Assembly (NCBI GenBank): GCA_011754535.1
Contig: JAAQVN010000001.1
Coordinates: 2,356,001 to 2,420,000, forward strand
Reading direction: 5' to 3'
DNA: 64,000 bases
Source of the DNA: Enterobacter asburiae
GTDB taxonomy: Bacteria > Pseudomonadota > Gammaproteobacteria > Enterobacterales > Enterobacteriaceae
Shown here: positions 26,455 through 34,519 of the stretch, one piece after another
How positions within the stretch are numbered: the first letter of the stretch is position 1
Layout of the letters: each line of letters opens with the position of its first letter
Notes under the pieces: generated by a model
Database searches by the model: none
The model's input: only the letters and a program-made list of their open reading frames with translations
What the model was told of the DNA's origin: nothing
Position numbers and translations under genes: made by a program

Positions 26455-26868
26455 ATGAGCTATGTTACTGAATTTCCGGCTGCCGAGCCGCAGGAAGCCG
26501 TTACCCATTTTCTGCGTCGCCTGAGCGTCGAAACCGACTGCGCCGACGTGCATCATGCCATCGCTAATAATGAGCAGGACTTTGTACTGCTGCACGTGGT
26601 GGGGAGCCCGGAACAGTTTGCCCGTCGCCATGTGCCGGGGGCACTGCATATGCCCTGGAGCCAGATCACAGCTGAGCGGATGTCCCAATGGCCGGAAGGG
26701 ACGCTGTTCGTCGTCTACTGCGCGGGGCCGCACTGCAACGGCGCAGACAGAGCCGCGCTGAAGCTGGCGCGCCTCGGGCTGCCGGTCAAAATTATGCTTG
26801 GCGGCATTACCGGCTGGGAAGATGAGCGCTACGCGTTTGCCAGCCTGTCGTCCGTCGCCGCGCTGTGA
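26455..26868 (+). CDS. Rhodanese-like sulfurtransferase
   Basis: Single-domain rhodanese of 137 residues, cytoplasmic. The active loop is CNGADR in VVYCAGPHCNGADRAALKLARLG, the persulfide-forming Cys being the second of the two. FARRHVPGALHMPW is the family CH2A-like motif. Likely controlled by the divergent FtrA. A methionine-biosynthesis-like gene follows, so a sulfur-related role is plausible. Confidence 0.88.
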   Translation: MSYVTEFPAAEPQEAVTHFLRRLSVETDCADVHHAIANNEQDFVLLHVVGSPEQFARRHVPGALHMPWSQITAERMSQWPEGTLFVVYCAGPHCNGADRAALKLARLGLPVKIMLGGITGWEDERYAFASLSSVAAL

Positions 26869-26871
26869 ATA

Positions 26872-26884
26872 TGAATTTTTTTCA
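26872..26884. promoter_or_regulatory. MetR-box candidate upstream of metE-like gene
   Basis: TGAATTTTTTTCA is an exact fit to the MetR consensus TGAA-N5-TTCA. A degenerate second TGAA half-site follows at 26892. It lies 141 bp before the methyltransferase start, immediately after the rhodanese stop. Confidence 0.6.
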
Positions 26885-26938
26885 ACACCCGTGAAATTTT
26901 CTCGTTTGCCGGTAGCGGTGAGGTATGACATCTTTTTT

Positions 26939-26962
26939 GGACATTTAGACATCCAGAAGTCT
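26939..26962. promoter_or_regulatory. MetJ operator candidate (three tandem met boxes)
   Basis: Consecutive 8-mers GGACATTT, AGACATCC and AGAAGTCT match the met box AGACGTCT at 5, 6 and 7 of 8 positions. Tandem boxes are how MetJ-SAM binds. The array lies 63 bp before the start of the metE-like gene. Confidence 0.6.
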
Positions 26963-26986
26963 AAATATTCAAATGATGAATTATCA

Positions 26987-27009
26987 CTGCCGGCAATTAT
27001 CGCCGGCAG
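26987..27009 (+). other. Leader hairpin before metE-like gene
   Basis: CTGCCGGC and GCCGGCAG form a perfect 8-bp stem around AATTATC, ending a few bases before the GAGGAG ribosome site. It could affect translation or mRNA stability. It is not a terminator, since no T-run follows. Confidence 0.5.
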
Positions 27010-27024
27010 ACTGAGGAGATTTCC

Positions 27025-28128
27025 ATGCAACGACAGCACGCCCCATACCGCGCCGACGTAGTCGGCAGCTTTTTACGTCCGGATGCCGTTAAACAGGCGC
27101 GCCTGAAGTTCGCCAGCGGCGAAATTGATGCCGGACAGCTTCGTGCGGTGGAGGACGAGGCCATTCGCCACGTCGTCGAGCAGCAGTGTGCGTGCGGCCT
27201 GCATGTAGTGACCGACGGTGAATTTCGCCGTGCCTGGTGGCACTTCGACTTCTTTGACGGTCTGCAGGGCGTTGAGCGTTACGATTCGCAGCAGGGCATT
27301 CAGTTCAACGGAGTACAAACCAAGGCCCACGGCGTGCGCGTGACCGGCAAGCTGGGCTTTGGCGACCACCCGATGCTGGAAGATTTCCGCTATCTGAAAA
27401 GCATCAGCGGCAATGCCCAGCCGAAGATGACCATTCCCAGCCCAAGCGTGCTCCATTTCCGCGGCGGGCGCAAAGACATCGACGCGACGGTTTACCCGGA
27501 TCTGAACGACTATTTCGAGGACCTGGCGACCACCTGGCGCGACGCCATCCGCGCATTCTACGACGCGGGCTGCCGTTACCTGCAGCTGGACGACACCGTC
27601 TGGGCCTATCTCTGTTCGGACGATCAGCGCCGTCAGATCCGCGAGCGCGGCGATGATGCCGATGAGCTGGCGCAAATCTATGCCCGCGTGCTGAACAAGG
27701 CGCTGGAAGGCAAGCCGGAGGATCTGACCATCGGGCTGCACGTCTGCCGCGGCAACTTCCGTTCCACCTGGATTTCCGAAGGCGGCTACGAGCCGGTGGC
27801 GGAAGTGCTGTTCGGAACGGTTAACGTTGACGCCTTTTTCCTCGAATACGATAACGACCGCAGCGGGGATTTCGCGCCACTGCGCTTCGTTCGTCCGGGC
27901 AAGCAGCAGGTGGTGCTGGGGCTGATCACCACCAAAAACGGTGAGCTGGAGAACCCGGAAGGCATCAAGGCGCGTCTGGAAGAGGCAGCGAAGTACGTGG
28001 CGAAAGATCAGATTTGCCTCAGCCCGCAGTGCGGTTTTGCCTCGACAGAAGAGGGCAACAGCCTGAGCGAAACCCAGCAGTGGGATAAAGTCCGTCTGGT
28101 CACGCAGATTGCCAGCGAAGTCTGGTAA
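27025..28128 (+). CDS. MetE C-terminal-like cobalamin-independent methyltransferase (YxjG/YxjH type)
   Basis: 367-residue single-domain relative of the catalytic half of methionine synthase MetE. It would move a methyl group to homocysteine; the donor is unproven for this short class. The zinc-site motifs are GLHVCRGN (His, Cys) and SPQCGF (Cys). VTDGEFRRAWWHFDFF and YLQLDDTVWAYL are family signatures. Preceded by MetR- and MetJ-like sites and GAGGAG. It lies 202 bp upstream of urtA, separated by a nitrogen-control region, so it is a separate unit. Confidence 0.88.
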   Translation: MQRQHAPYRADVVGSFLRPDAVKQARLKFASGEIDAGQLRAVEDEAIRHVVEQQCACGLHVVTDGEFRRAWWHFDFFDGLQGVERYDSQQGIQFNGVQTKAHGVRVTGKLGFGDHPMLEDFRYLKSISGNAQPKMTIPSPSVLHFRGGRKDIDATVYPDLNDYFEDLATTWRDAIRAFYDAGCRYLQLDDTVWAYLCSDDQRRQIRERGDDADELAQIYARVLNKALEGKPEDLTIGLHVCRGNFRSTWISEGGYEPVAEVLFGTVNVDAFFLEYDNDRSGDFAPLRFVRPGKQQVVLGLITTKNGELENPEGIKARLEEAAKYVAKDQICLSPQCGFASTEEGNSLSETQQWDKVRLVTQIASEVW

Positions 28129-28135
28129 ACCTTCC

Positions 28136-28172
28136 GGCACAGCGCTGCATTATAAAAGTGCAGCGCTGTGCC
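28136..28172. promoter_or_regulatory. NtrC enhancer-like site within a 14-bp inverted repeat
   Basis: A perfect inverted repeat (28136-28149 with 28159-28172, 9-nt spacer) contains TGCATTATAAAAGTGCA at 28146-28162. This matches 13 of 17 bases of the glnA NtrC site TGCACTAAAATGGTGCA. It lies about 70 bp upstream of a sigma-54 promoter, a normal enhancer distance. It could also act as a hairpin ending the upstream transcript. Confidence 0.65.
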
Positions 28173-28233
28173 ATTCTGAGTCGTTCTCTTTACATCCTGC
28201 ACTCTGTTTCCTGCAATAGCGCATTTTTCATTC

Positions 28234-28249
28234 TGGCATCCTTTTTGCT
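28234..28249 (+). promoter_or_regulatory. Sigma-54 promoter of urtABCDE
   Basis: TGGCATCCTTTTTGCT has GG (28235-28236) and GC (28247-28248) ten bases apart, fitting the -24/-12 consensus TGGCAC-N5-TTGC at all but one position. It lies 80 bp before urtA. Confidence 0.75.
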
Positions 28250-28330
28250 CCTGCTTCGCTGACACCTTTATTTCCGCGTCCATGCCGTTACGGACGTTTT
28301 CGCACAGCGTTCTTTTTCAGGAGTGAAAAT

Positions 28331-29602
28331 ATGCAGCGTCGTACCTTATTAAAAGCCTTTGCGTTATCCGCGTCCGTCGCGGCGATGGGAATGAGTTTTG
28401 GCGTGCAGGCGGCCGATACCATCAAAGTGGGGATCATGCATTCTCTGTCCGGCACGATGGCCATCTCCGAAACCCCGCTGAAAGACGTCGCGCTGATGAC
28501 CATCGATGAGATCAACGCCAAAGGCGGCGTGCTGGGTAAGAAACTGGAGCCGGTGGTGGTGGATCCGGCCTCGAACTGGCCGCTATTTGCCGAGAAGGCG
28601 CGTCAGCTGTTGAGCCAGGATAAAGTGGCGGTAGTGTTCGGCTGCTGGACGTCGGTTTCGCGTAAATCGGTGCTGCCGGTCTTCGAAGAGCTGAACGGCC
28701 TGTTGTTCTATCCGGTGCAGTATGAGGGCGAAGAGATGTCGCCAAACGTCTTCTATACCGGCGCAGCGCCGAACCAGCAGGCCATTCCGGCGGTGGAATA
28801 CCTGATGAGCGAAGACGGCGGCGGGGCGAAACGCTTCTTCCTGCTGGGGACCGACTACGTTTACCCGCGCACCACCAACAAGATCCTGCGCGCGTTCCTG
28901 CATTCGAAAGGGGTGGCGGATAAGGACATCGAAGAGGTTTACACCCCGTTTGGTCATAGCGACTACCAGACCATCGTCGCCAACATCAAGAAATTCTCCG
29001 CAGGCGGCAAAACCGCCGTGGTCTCGACCATCAACGGCGATTCCAACGTACCGTTCTACAAAGAGCTGGCTAACCAGGGACTGAAGGCGACCGACGTCCC
29101 GGTGGTGGCGTTCTCCGTAGGTGAAGAAGAGCTGCGCGGGATCGACACCAAACCGCTGGTCGGCAACCTCGCGGCGTGGAACTACTTTGAATCCGTGGAT
29201 AACCCGACCAACCAGGCCTTCGTCGCGGATTACAAAGCCTATGCCAAAGCGCACAAGCTGCCGAACGCCGATACCGTGGTGACCAACGACCCGATGGAAG
29301 CTACTTACGTGGGGATTCATATGTGGGCGCAGGCGGTGGAAAAAGCGGGCACCACCGACGTGGATAAGGTGCGTGCGGCGATGGCCGGTCAGTCGTTTAA
29401 GGCGCCTTCAGGCTTTACGCTCACCATGGATGCCACCAACCATCATCTGCATAAGCCGGTCATGATCGGTGAAATCGAAGGCAACGGCCAGTTCAACGTG
29501 GTCTGGCAGACGGAGCAGCCGGTACGCGCCCAGCCGTGGAGCCCGTTCATCGATGGGAATGACAAAAAGCCCGACCAGCCGATGAAAACCGCCAGCAACT
29601 AA
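28331..29602 (+). CDS. urtA: Urea ABC transporter substrate-binding protein UrtA
   Basis: Periplasmic urea-binding protein of 423 residues, first gene of the high-affinity urea importer. A Tat-like signal (MQRRTLLKAFALSASVAAMG, cleavage near VQA-AD) is followed by IKVGIMHSLSGTMAISETPLKD. The HAAT-family signatures VVFGCWTSVSRKSVLPVFE and QYEGEEMSPNVFYTGAAPNQQ are typical of UrtA. It starts the urtABCDE operon behind the sigma-54 promoter. Confidence 0.95.
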   Translation: MQRRTLLKAFALSASVAAMGMSFGVQAADTIKVGIMHSLSGTMAISETPLKDVALMTIDEINAKGGVLGKKLEPVVVDPASNWPLFAEKARQLLSQDKVAVVFGCWTSVSRKSVLPVFEELNGLLFYPVQYEGEEMSPNVFYTGAAPNQQAIPAVEYLMSEDGGGAKRFFLLGTDYVYPRTTNKILRAFLHSKGVADKDIEEVYTPFGHSDYQTIVANIKKFSAGGKTAVVSTINGDSNVPFYKELANQGLKATDVPVVAFSVGEEELRGIDTKPLVGNLAAWNYFESVDNPTNQAFVADYKAYAKAHKLPNADTVVTNDPMEATYVGIHMWAQAVEKAGTTDVDKVRAAMAGQSFKAPSGFTLTMDATNHHLHKPVMIGEIEGNGQFNVVWQTEQPVRAQPWSPFIDGNDKKPDQPMKTASN

Positions 29603-29626
29603 GCCATCACCGCAGGGAGAAACGTC

Positions 29627-31201
29627 ATGAACGCCATGCGCATGTTCATCGCTCTTGTATGGCTTTCCGGACTGCTGCCAGGGATGGCGCAGGCATCGGA
29701 TGCCGATCGTTTTGTTGCCGCCACCCGCAGCCAGCAGGCGGATTTACTCACGCAGTGGGCCGCCGCGCCGGATGCCGCACGGCTGCCGCTGCTTCAGTCT
29801 CTGCAAAAGGAAAACCTGTATACCGACAGCCAAAAGCACGCCTTTGCGCAGCGCAATGGTCAAATGGTTTCGCTCGGTGAAGCCCGCGTGGCCGAAGGGC
29901 CAGCCAAAGCCGTTCGTCTGACCAACCGGCTGCGCGTGCTGGCTGCTACGGCCATCGCTACACATCAGCTGGTGAGTGACAGTGTCACAGAAAGACGAGC
30001 AGCGGCGCGTCAGCTTCAGCGGGATGCCCAGCCGGGGATGCTCGCTTTTCTCGAAAAGCGGGTAAACGATGAAACGGACGCTGTCGCGCGCCAGGCGCTT
30101 TTACTGGCGGTGGCGAATCTCCAGCTGGCCAGCCCGCAGGCAGAGGTGCGCCACAAGGCTGTCGAATTATTAGGCCAGTCAGACGATCCGGACGTTCAGT
30201 CCAGACTCACCCCGTTCACTCAGGCGCAGACCGAGCCGGACGCCAGCGTGCGCGCGGCCGCGCAGGAGAGTCTTAGCCAGATCCAGCATCGACTGATGTG
30301 GGGCGACCTGCTGGGCCAGGCGTTTATGGGGCTGTCCCTGGGATCGGTGCTGCTGCTGGCCGCGCTGGGGCTCGCTATCACCTACGGCCTGCTGGGCGTC
30401 ATTAATATGGCGCACGGCGAGATGCTGATGCTGGGCGCGTACGCCACGTGGATGGTGCAGCAGGCGATGGCCGGGCTTGCGCCCCAGTGGCTGGCGCTCT
30501 ATCCCGTTATCGCGCTGCCGGTGGCGTTCTGCCTGACGGCGGGCATCGGGATGGTGCTGGAGCGCACCGTGATCCGTCACCTGTATGGTCGCCCGCTGGA
30601 AACGCTGCTGGCAACGTGGGGGATCAGCCTGATGATTATCCAGCTGGTGCGCATGATGTTTGGCGCCCAGAACCTGGAGGTCGCCAACCCGGCATGGCTG
30701 TCCGGCGGGGTGCAGGTTTTTGCCAACCTGACGCTGCCGTGGAACCGCATAGTGGTGCTGGGCTTTGTGCTGATGGTGCTGTTCTTTACCTGGCTCATTC
30801 TGAATAAAACCCGTCTGGGGCTCAACGTGCGGGCGGTAACGCAGAACCGCAGCATGGCCGCCTGCTGCGGGGTACCGACAGGTCGCGTCGATATGCTGGC
30901 GTTTGGGCTGGGCTCAGGGATCGCCGGGCTAGGCGGCGTGGCGTTATCCCAGCTTGGGAACGTCGGGCCGGAGCTCGGTCAGGGTTACATCATCGACTCG
31001 TTCCTCGTGGTCGTTCTCGGTGGCGTGGGCCAGCTGGCAGGCAGCGTAGCCGCCGCATTTGGGCTGGGCATTTTCAATAAAATTCTTGAGCCCCAGATGG
31101 GGGCCGTACTGGGCAAGATTGTGATTCTGGTAGCGATCGTGCTGTTTATTCAGAAGCGTCCTCAGGGGCTGTTTGCGCTGAAAGGGAGGGTGATTGACTG
31201 A
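29627..31201 (+). CDS. urtB: Urea ABC transporter permease UrtB
   Basis: Inner-membrane permease of 524 residues. A signal sequence and about 200-residue helical (HEAT-like) periplasmic domain precede the LivH-like membrane domain with about eight helices from residue 235 (GLAITYGLLGVINMAHGEMLMLGAY, VRAVTQNRSMAACCGV). The N-terminal extension is usual in proteobacterial UrtB. The stop codon overlaps the urtC start by one base. Confidence 0.95.
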   Translation: MNAMRMFIALVWLSGLLPGMAQASDADRFVAATRSQQADLLTQWAAAPDAARLPLLQSLQKENLYTDSQKHAFAQRNGQMVSLGEARVAEGPAKAVRLTNRLRVLAATAIATHQLVSDSVTERRAAARQLQRDAQPGMLAFLEKRVNDETDAVARQALLLAVANLQLASPQAEVRHKAVELLGQSDDPDVQSRLTPFTQAQTEPDASVRAAAQESLSQIQHRLMWGDLLGQAFMGLSLGSVLLLAALGLAITYGLLGVINMAHGEMLMLGAYATWMVQQAMAGLAPQWLALYPVIALPVAFCLTAGIGMVLERTVIRHLYGRPLETLLATWGISLMIIQLVRMMFGAQNLEVANPAWLSGGVQVFANLTLPWNRIVVLGFVLMVLFFTWLILNKTRLGLNVRAVTQNRSMAACCGVPTGRVDMLAFGLGSGIAGLGGVALSQLGNVGPELGQGYIIDSFLVVVLGGVGQLAGSVAAAFGLGIFNKILEPQMGAVLGKIVILVAIVLFIQKRPQGLFALKGRVID

Positions 31202-32274
31202 TGAGCCAGCCGCTAACCTTAACGCTGACGCGTAAAGCGCCGCGCGTCACGCAGATTGCAGGCAGCCTCCTGGTGGCATGTCTGCTGATATTACCGTTTT
31301 TTGCCTTGCTGCCTGCGACGCATCCGCTGGCGCTGTCGACCTGGATGCTGACGCTCATCGGCAAGATCCTCTGCTATGCCATCGTTGCGGTGGCGCTGGA
31401 TCTGGTGTGGGGCTATGCCGGGATGCTCTCTCTTGGGCACGGCATCTTCTTCGCCCTGGGCGGCTATGCGATGGGGATGTACCTGATGCGTCAGGCGTCA
31501 GGCGACGGCCTGCCCGCGTTTATGTCGTTTCTCTCCTGGAGCGAGCTGCCGTGGTTCTGGTGGGGCACCCAGCACTTTGCCTGGGCGCTGGTGCTGATTG
31601 TGATGGTACCGGGCCTGCTGGCGCTGGTGTTTGGCTGGTTTGCCTTCCGCTCAAAGATCAAAGGTGTCTACTTCTCGATTATGACCCAGGCGCTGACCTA
31701 CGCGGGCATGCTGCTGTTCTTTCGCAACGAAACCGGATTTGGCGGCAATAACGGCTTTACCGGCTTCACTACGCTGCTCGGGTTTTCGGTGACGGAAACG
31801 GCCACCCGCATCGCGCTGTTCCTGGCAACCGTGCTGCTGCTGCTCCTGGCGTTGGGTACCGGATTTGCGCTGGCGAAGAGCAAGTTTGGCCGCATCCTGA
31901 CCGCCGTGCGCGATGCCGAAAACCGCCTGACGTTTTGCGGCTACGATCCGCGCGGGTTCAAGCTGCTGGTATGGACGCTCTCTGCCGTGCTGTGCGGCCT
32001 GGCGGGGGCGCTGTACGTCCCGCAGGTGGGCATTATCAACCCCGGAGAGATGTCGCCGACCAACTCGATAGAAGCCGCCATCTGGGTGGCGCTGGGCGGG
32101 CGCGGCACGCTGGTGGGGCCGGTGATTGGCGCGGCGCTGGTCAACGGAGCGAAGAGCTTTTTCACCGTCGCCATGCCAGAGTACTGGCAGCTTTTTCTGG
32201 GACTGATTTTTATTGCCGTCACGCTGTTCCTGCCGCGCGGCGTCTACGGTCTGTTGCGTAAGGGAGAGAAATAA
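31201..32274 (+). CDS. urtC: Urea ABC transporter permease UrtC
   Basis: Second membrane subunit of the urea importer, 357 residues, LivM-like with about nine hydrophobic helices. Motifs include LDLVWGYAGMLSLGHGIFFALGGYAMGMYL and RDAENRLTFCGYDPRGFK (the cytoplasmic coupling loop). Translation is coupled to urtB and urtD through one-base stop/start overlaps. Confidence 0.95.
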   Translation: MSQPLTLTLTRKAPRVTQIAGSLLVACLLILPFFALLPATHPLALSTWMLTLIGKILCYAIVAVALDLVWGYAGMLSLGHGIFFALGGYAMGMYLMRQASGDGLPAFMSFLSWSELPWFWWGTQHFAWALVLIVMVPGLLALVFGWFAFRSKIKGVYFSIMTQALTYAGMLLFFRNETGFGGNNGFTGFTTLLGFSVTETATRIALFLATVLLLLLALGTGFALAKSKFGRILTAVRDAENRLTFCGYDPRGFKLLVWTLSAVLCGLAGALYVPQVGIINPGEMSPTNSIEAAIWVALGGRGTLVGPVIGAALVNGAKSFFTVAMPEYWQLFLGLIFIAVTLFLPRGVYGLLRKGEK

Positions 32275-33071
32275 TGCAGCCAGGGGAAGGATTATTTACC
32301 CGCCAGCTGCCCGGCGATCGCTACCGGGAGCAGACTGACCCGGTGCTTCAGCTTGAGGCCATTAACGTCAGTTTCGACGGCTTTCAGGCCCTGACCGATC
32401 TCTCGCTGAATATCGGCGTGGGCGAGCTTCGCTGCGTGATTGGTCCCAACGGGGCCGGTAAAACCACGCTGATGGACGTCATTACCGGCAAAACGCGGCC
32501 AAAGAGCGGCAGGGCGATTTACGATCAGTCCATCGACCTGACCGCGCTTGAGCCTGCGGCCATTGCCCGTCAGGGGATTGGTCGAAAATTCCAGAAGCCC
32601 ACGGTCTTTGAAGCGCTGACGGTGTGGGAAAACCTCGAGATCGCCATGAAAACCGACAAATCCGTCTGGGCGAGCCTGCGGGCAAAACTCAACGGCGAGC
32701 AGCGCGACCGGATCGATGAAATGCTGGTGTTGCTGCGCCTTAGCAGCGAGCGCGAACGCCGCGCCGGGCTGCTTTCGCACGGGCAGAAACAGTTCCTGGA
32801 GATCGGCATGCTGCTGGTGCAGGACCCGCACCTGCTGCTGCTGGATGAACCCGCCGCCGGGATGACCGACGCGGAAACGGAATACACCGCCGAGCTGTTC
32901 AGAACCCTGGCGGGCAAGCACTCCCTGATGGTGGTGGAGCACGATATGGGCTTTGTTGAAACGATTGCCGACCACGTCACGGTGCTGCATCAGGGGCGGG
33001 TGCTGGCGGAGGGCTCGCTTCGCGAGGTGCAGGCCAACGAGCAGGTGATTGAGGTCTATCTGGGGCGCTAA
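32274..33071 (+). CDS. urtD: Urea ABC transporter ATP-binding protein UrtD
   Basis: LivG-like ATPase of 265 residues. Walker A is GPNGAGKTT (about residues 61-69), the signature is LLSHGQKQFLEIGMLL, Walker B is LLLLDEPAAGM, and the H-loop is VVEHDMGF. The N-terminal 28 residues before LQLEAINVSF are extra to the core ABC fold. It pairs with UrtE to power UrtBC. Confidence 0.95.
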   Translation: MQPGEGLFTRQLPGDRYREQTDPVLQLEAINVSFDGFQALTDLSLNIGVGELRCVIGPNGAGKTTLMDVITGKTRPKSGRAIYDQSIDLTALEPAAIARQGIGRKFQKPTVFEALTVWENLEIAMKTDKSVWASLRAKLNGEQRDRIDEMLVLLRLSSERERRAGLLSHGQKQFLEIGMLLVQDPHLLLLDEPAAGMTDAETEYTAELFRTLAGKHSLMVVEHDMGFVETIADHVTVLHQGRVLAEGSLREVQANEQVIEVYLGR

Positions 33072-33077
33072 GGAGCG

Positions 33078-33779
33078 ATGATGTTACAGGTTAACGAACT
33101 GAATCAGTATTACGGCGGCAGCCATATCCTTCGCGGCGTGAGCTTTGAAGCCGTCACCGGCGAAGTAACCTGCCTGCTGGGGCGCAACGGCGTCGGGAAA
33201 ACCACGCTGCTGAAGTGTCTTATGGGGCTGATCCCGGCGAAAACCGGGGAGGTCATCTGGCAGGGTAAAACGATCACCCACAGCAGGCCGCACCAGCGGG
33301 TGCAGTCTGGCGTGGCGTATGTCCCGCAGGGGCGCGAGATTTTTCCGCGCTTAACTGTGGAAGAGAACCTTCTGCTGGGGCTGTCGCGATTTCCCGCCCG
33401 CGAGGCGAAGCAGGTGCCTGACGAAATCTGGCAGCTGTTTCCGGTACTTAAAGAGATGAAGCATCGTCGCGGGGGCGATCTCTCGGGTGGGCAACAGCAG
33501 CAGCTGGCGATTGGACGCGCGCTGGCGAGCCGTCCGCAGCTGCTGATCCTGGATGAACCCACCGAAGGCATACAGCCATCCGTCATCAAAGAGATTGGCC
33601 ACGTGATCCGCACCCTGGCAAACAGAGGCGACATGGCGATCCTGCTGGTCGAGCAGTTTTACGACTTTGCCGCAGAGCTGGCCGACAGCTATCTGCTGAT
33701 GTCCCGCGGCACCATTATTCAGCGCGGGCGGGGTGAAAATATGGAGCAGGAGGGCGTTCGCGGGCTGGTTGCGATCTGA
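33078..33779 (+). CDS. urtE: Urea ABC transporter ATP-binding protein UrtE
   Basis: LivF-like ATPase of 233 residues and the last urt gene. Walker A is GRNGVGKTT, the signature is LSGGQQQQLAIGRAL, Walker B is LLILDEPTEGI and the H-loop is LLVEQ. Tandem ATGs at 33078 and 33081 follow GGAG; the second gives the usual MLQV start. No urease or urea amidolyase genes are adjacent, so urea degradation must be encoded elsewhere. Its stop codon lies inside the Zur box of zinT. Confidence 0.95.
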   Translation: MMLQVNELNQYYGGSHILRGVSFEAVTGEVTCLLGRNGVGKTTLLKCLMGLIPAKTGEVIWQGKTITHSRPHQRVQSGVAYVPQGREIFPRLTVEENLLLGLSRFPAREAKQVPDEIWQLFPVLKEMKHRRGGDLSGGQQQQLAIGRALASRPQLLILDEPTEGIQPSVIKEIGHVIRTLANRGDMAILLVEQFYDFAAELADSYLLMSRGTIIQRGRGENMEQEGVRGLVAI

Positions 33780-33801
33780 AATGTTATAATATAACATTCT
33801 C
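33778..33801. promoter_or_regulatory. Zur box upstream of zinT
   Basis: GAAATGTTAT and ATAACATTCTC flank an AAT centre. This is nearly identical to the enterobacterial Zur consensus, a palindrome of GAAATGTTATA with its complement. It overlaps the urtE stop codon and lies about 30 bp before the zinT start, so zinc-replete Zur should repress zinT. Confidence 0.85.
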
Positions 33802-33831
33802 GTTCTTATAAAACGGAACGAGGGCGTTACT

Positions 33832-34473
33832 TTGGCTGCACATATTGGAAAATTTGCCATGACTCTGGGGGCGCTGCTGGTCAGCGGCCAGCTGTTTGCT
33901 CACTCGCACGGTCATCAGATGACCGAAGCGGAACAGAAGGCGGCAAACGGCGTGTTTGAGGATAAGGACGTGAAGGACAGAGCACTGTCAGACTGGGACG
34001 GGACCTGGCAGTCGGTTTATCCGTTCCTGCTGGACGGCTCGCTGGATCCGGTCTTCAGGCAGAAAGCGCAGAAGGATAAAAGCAAAACCTTTGACGAGGT
34101 GAAAGCGTACTACCGCAAGGGATATGCGACGGACGTGGATGCCATCGGCATCGAAAATAACGTGATGGAATTTCATAAAGGCAAAGCGGTCAGCCGCTGT
34201 CAGTATGGTTACAGCGGCTACAAAATTCTGACCTATGCGTCAGGTAAGAAAGGCGTTCGCTATCTGTTTGAGTGTAAAGATGCCGACAGCAAGGCGCCTA
34301 AATTCGTGCAGTTCAGCGACCACACCATCGGACCGAAGGCCTCTTCGCACTTCCATATTTTCATGGGCAACACCTCCCACGAGGCGCTGCTGAAAGAGAT
34401 GGATAACTGGCCGACCTATTATCCAAACGAGATGTACAAAGAGCAGGTGGTGGAGGAGATGTTGCACCACTAG
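33832..34473 (+). CDS. zinT: Periplasmic zinc/cadmium-binding protein ZinT (YodA)
   Basis: Metal-recruitment protein that helps ZnuABC under zinc limitation, 213 residues. A signal peptide ends near LFA, then His-rich HSHGHQ. The lipocalin-like core is conserved with E. coli Zin[40 protein letters not shown], and the metal-binding [10 protein letters not shown]. The start is TTG at 33832, behind GAGG and giving the E. coli-like length. An ATG at 33859 would remove half the signal peptide. Confidence 0.94.
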   Translation: MAAHIGKFAMTLGALLVSGQLFAHSHGHQMTEAEQKAANGVFEDKDVKDRALSDWDGTWQSVYPFLLDGSLDPVFRQKAQKDKSKTFDEVKAYYRKGYATDVDAIGIENNVMEFHKGKAVSRCQYGYSGYKILTYASGKKGVRYLFECKDADSKAPKFVQFSDHTIGPKASSHFHIFMGNTSHEALLKEMDNWPTYYPNEMYKEQVVEEMLHH

Positions 34474-34484
34474 GCTGTTGCTTT

Positions 34485-34514
34485 TGCCGGGTGGTGGCTT
34501 AGCCATACCCGGCA
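34485..34514. repeat. REP-like palindrome between zinT and ydeE
   Basis: TGCCGGGT (34485-34492) pairs with ACCCGGCA (34507-34514), and the inner TGGCTTAGCCA extends the hairpin. It lies at the end of two convergent genes. Confidence 0.75.
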
Positions 34515-34519
34515 CACGA

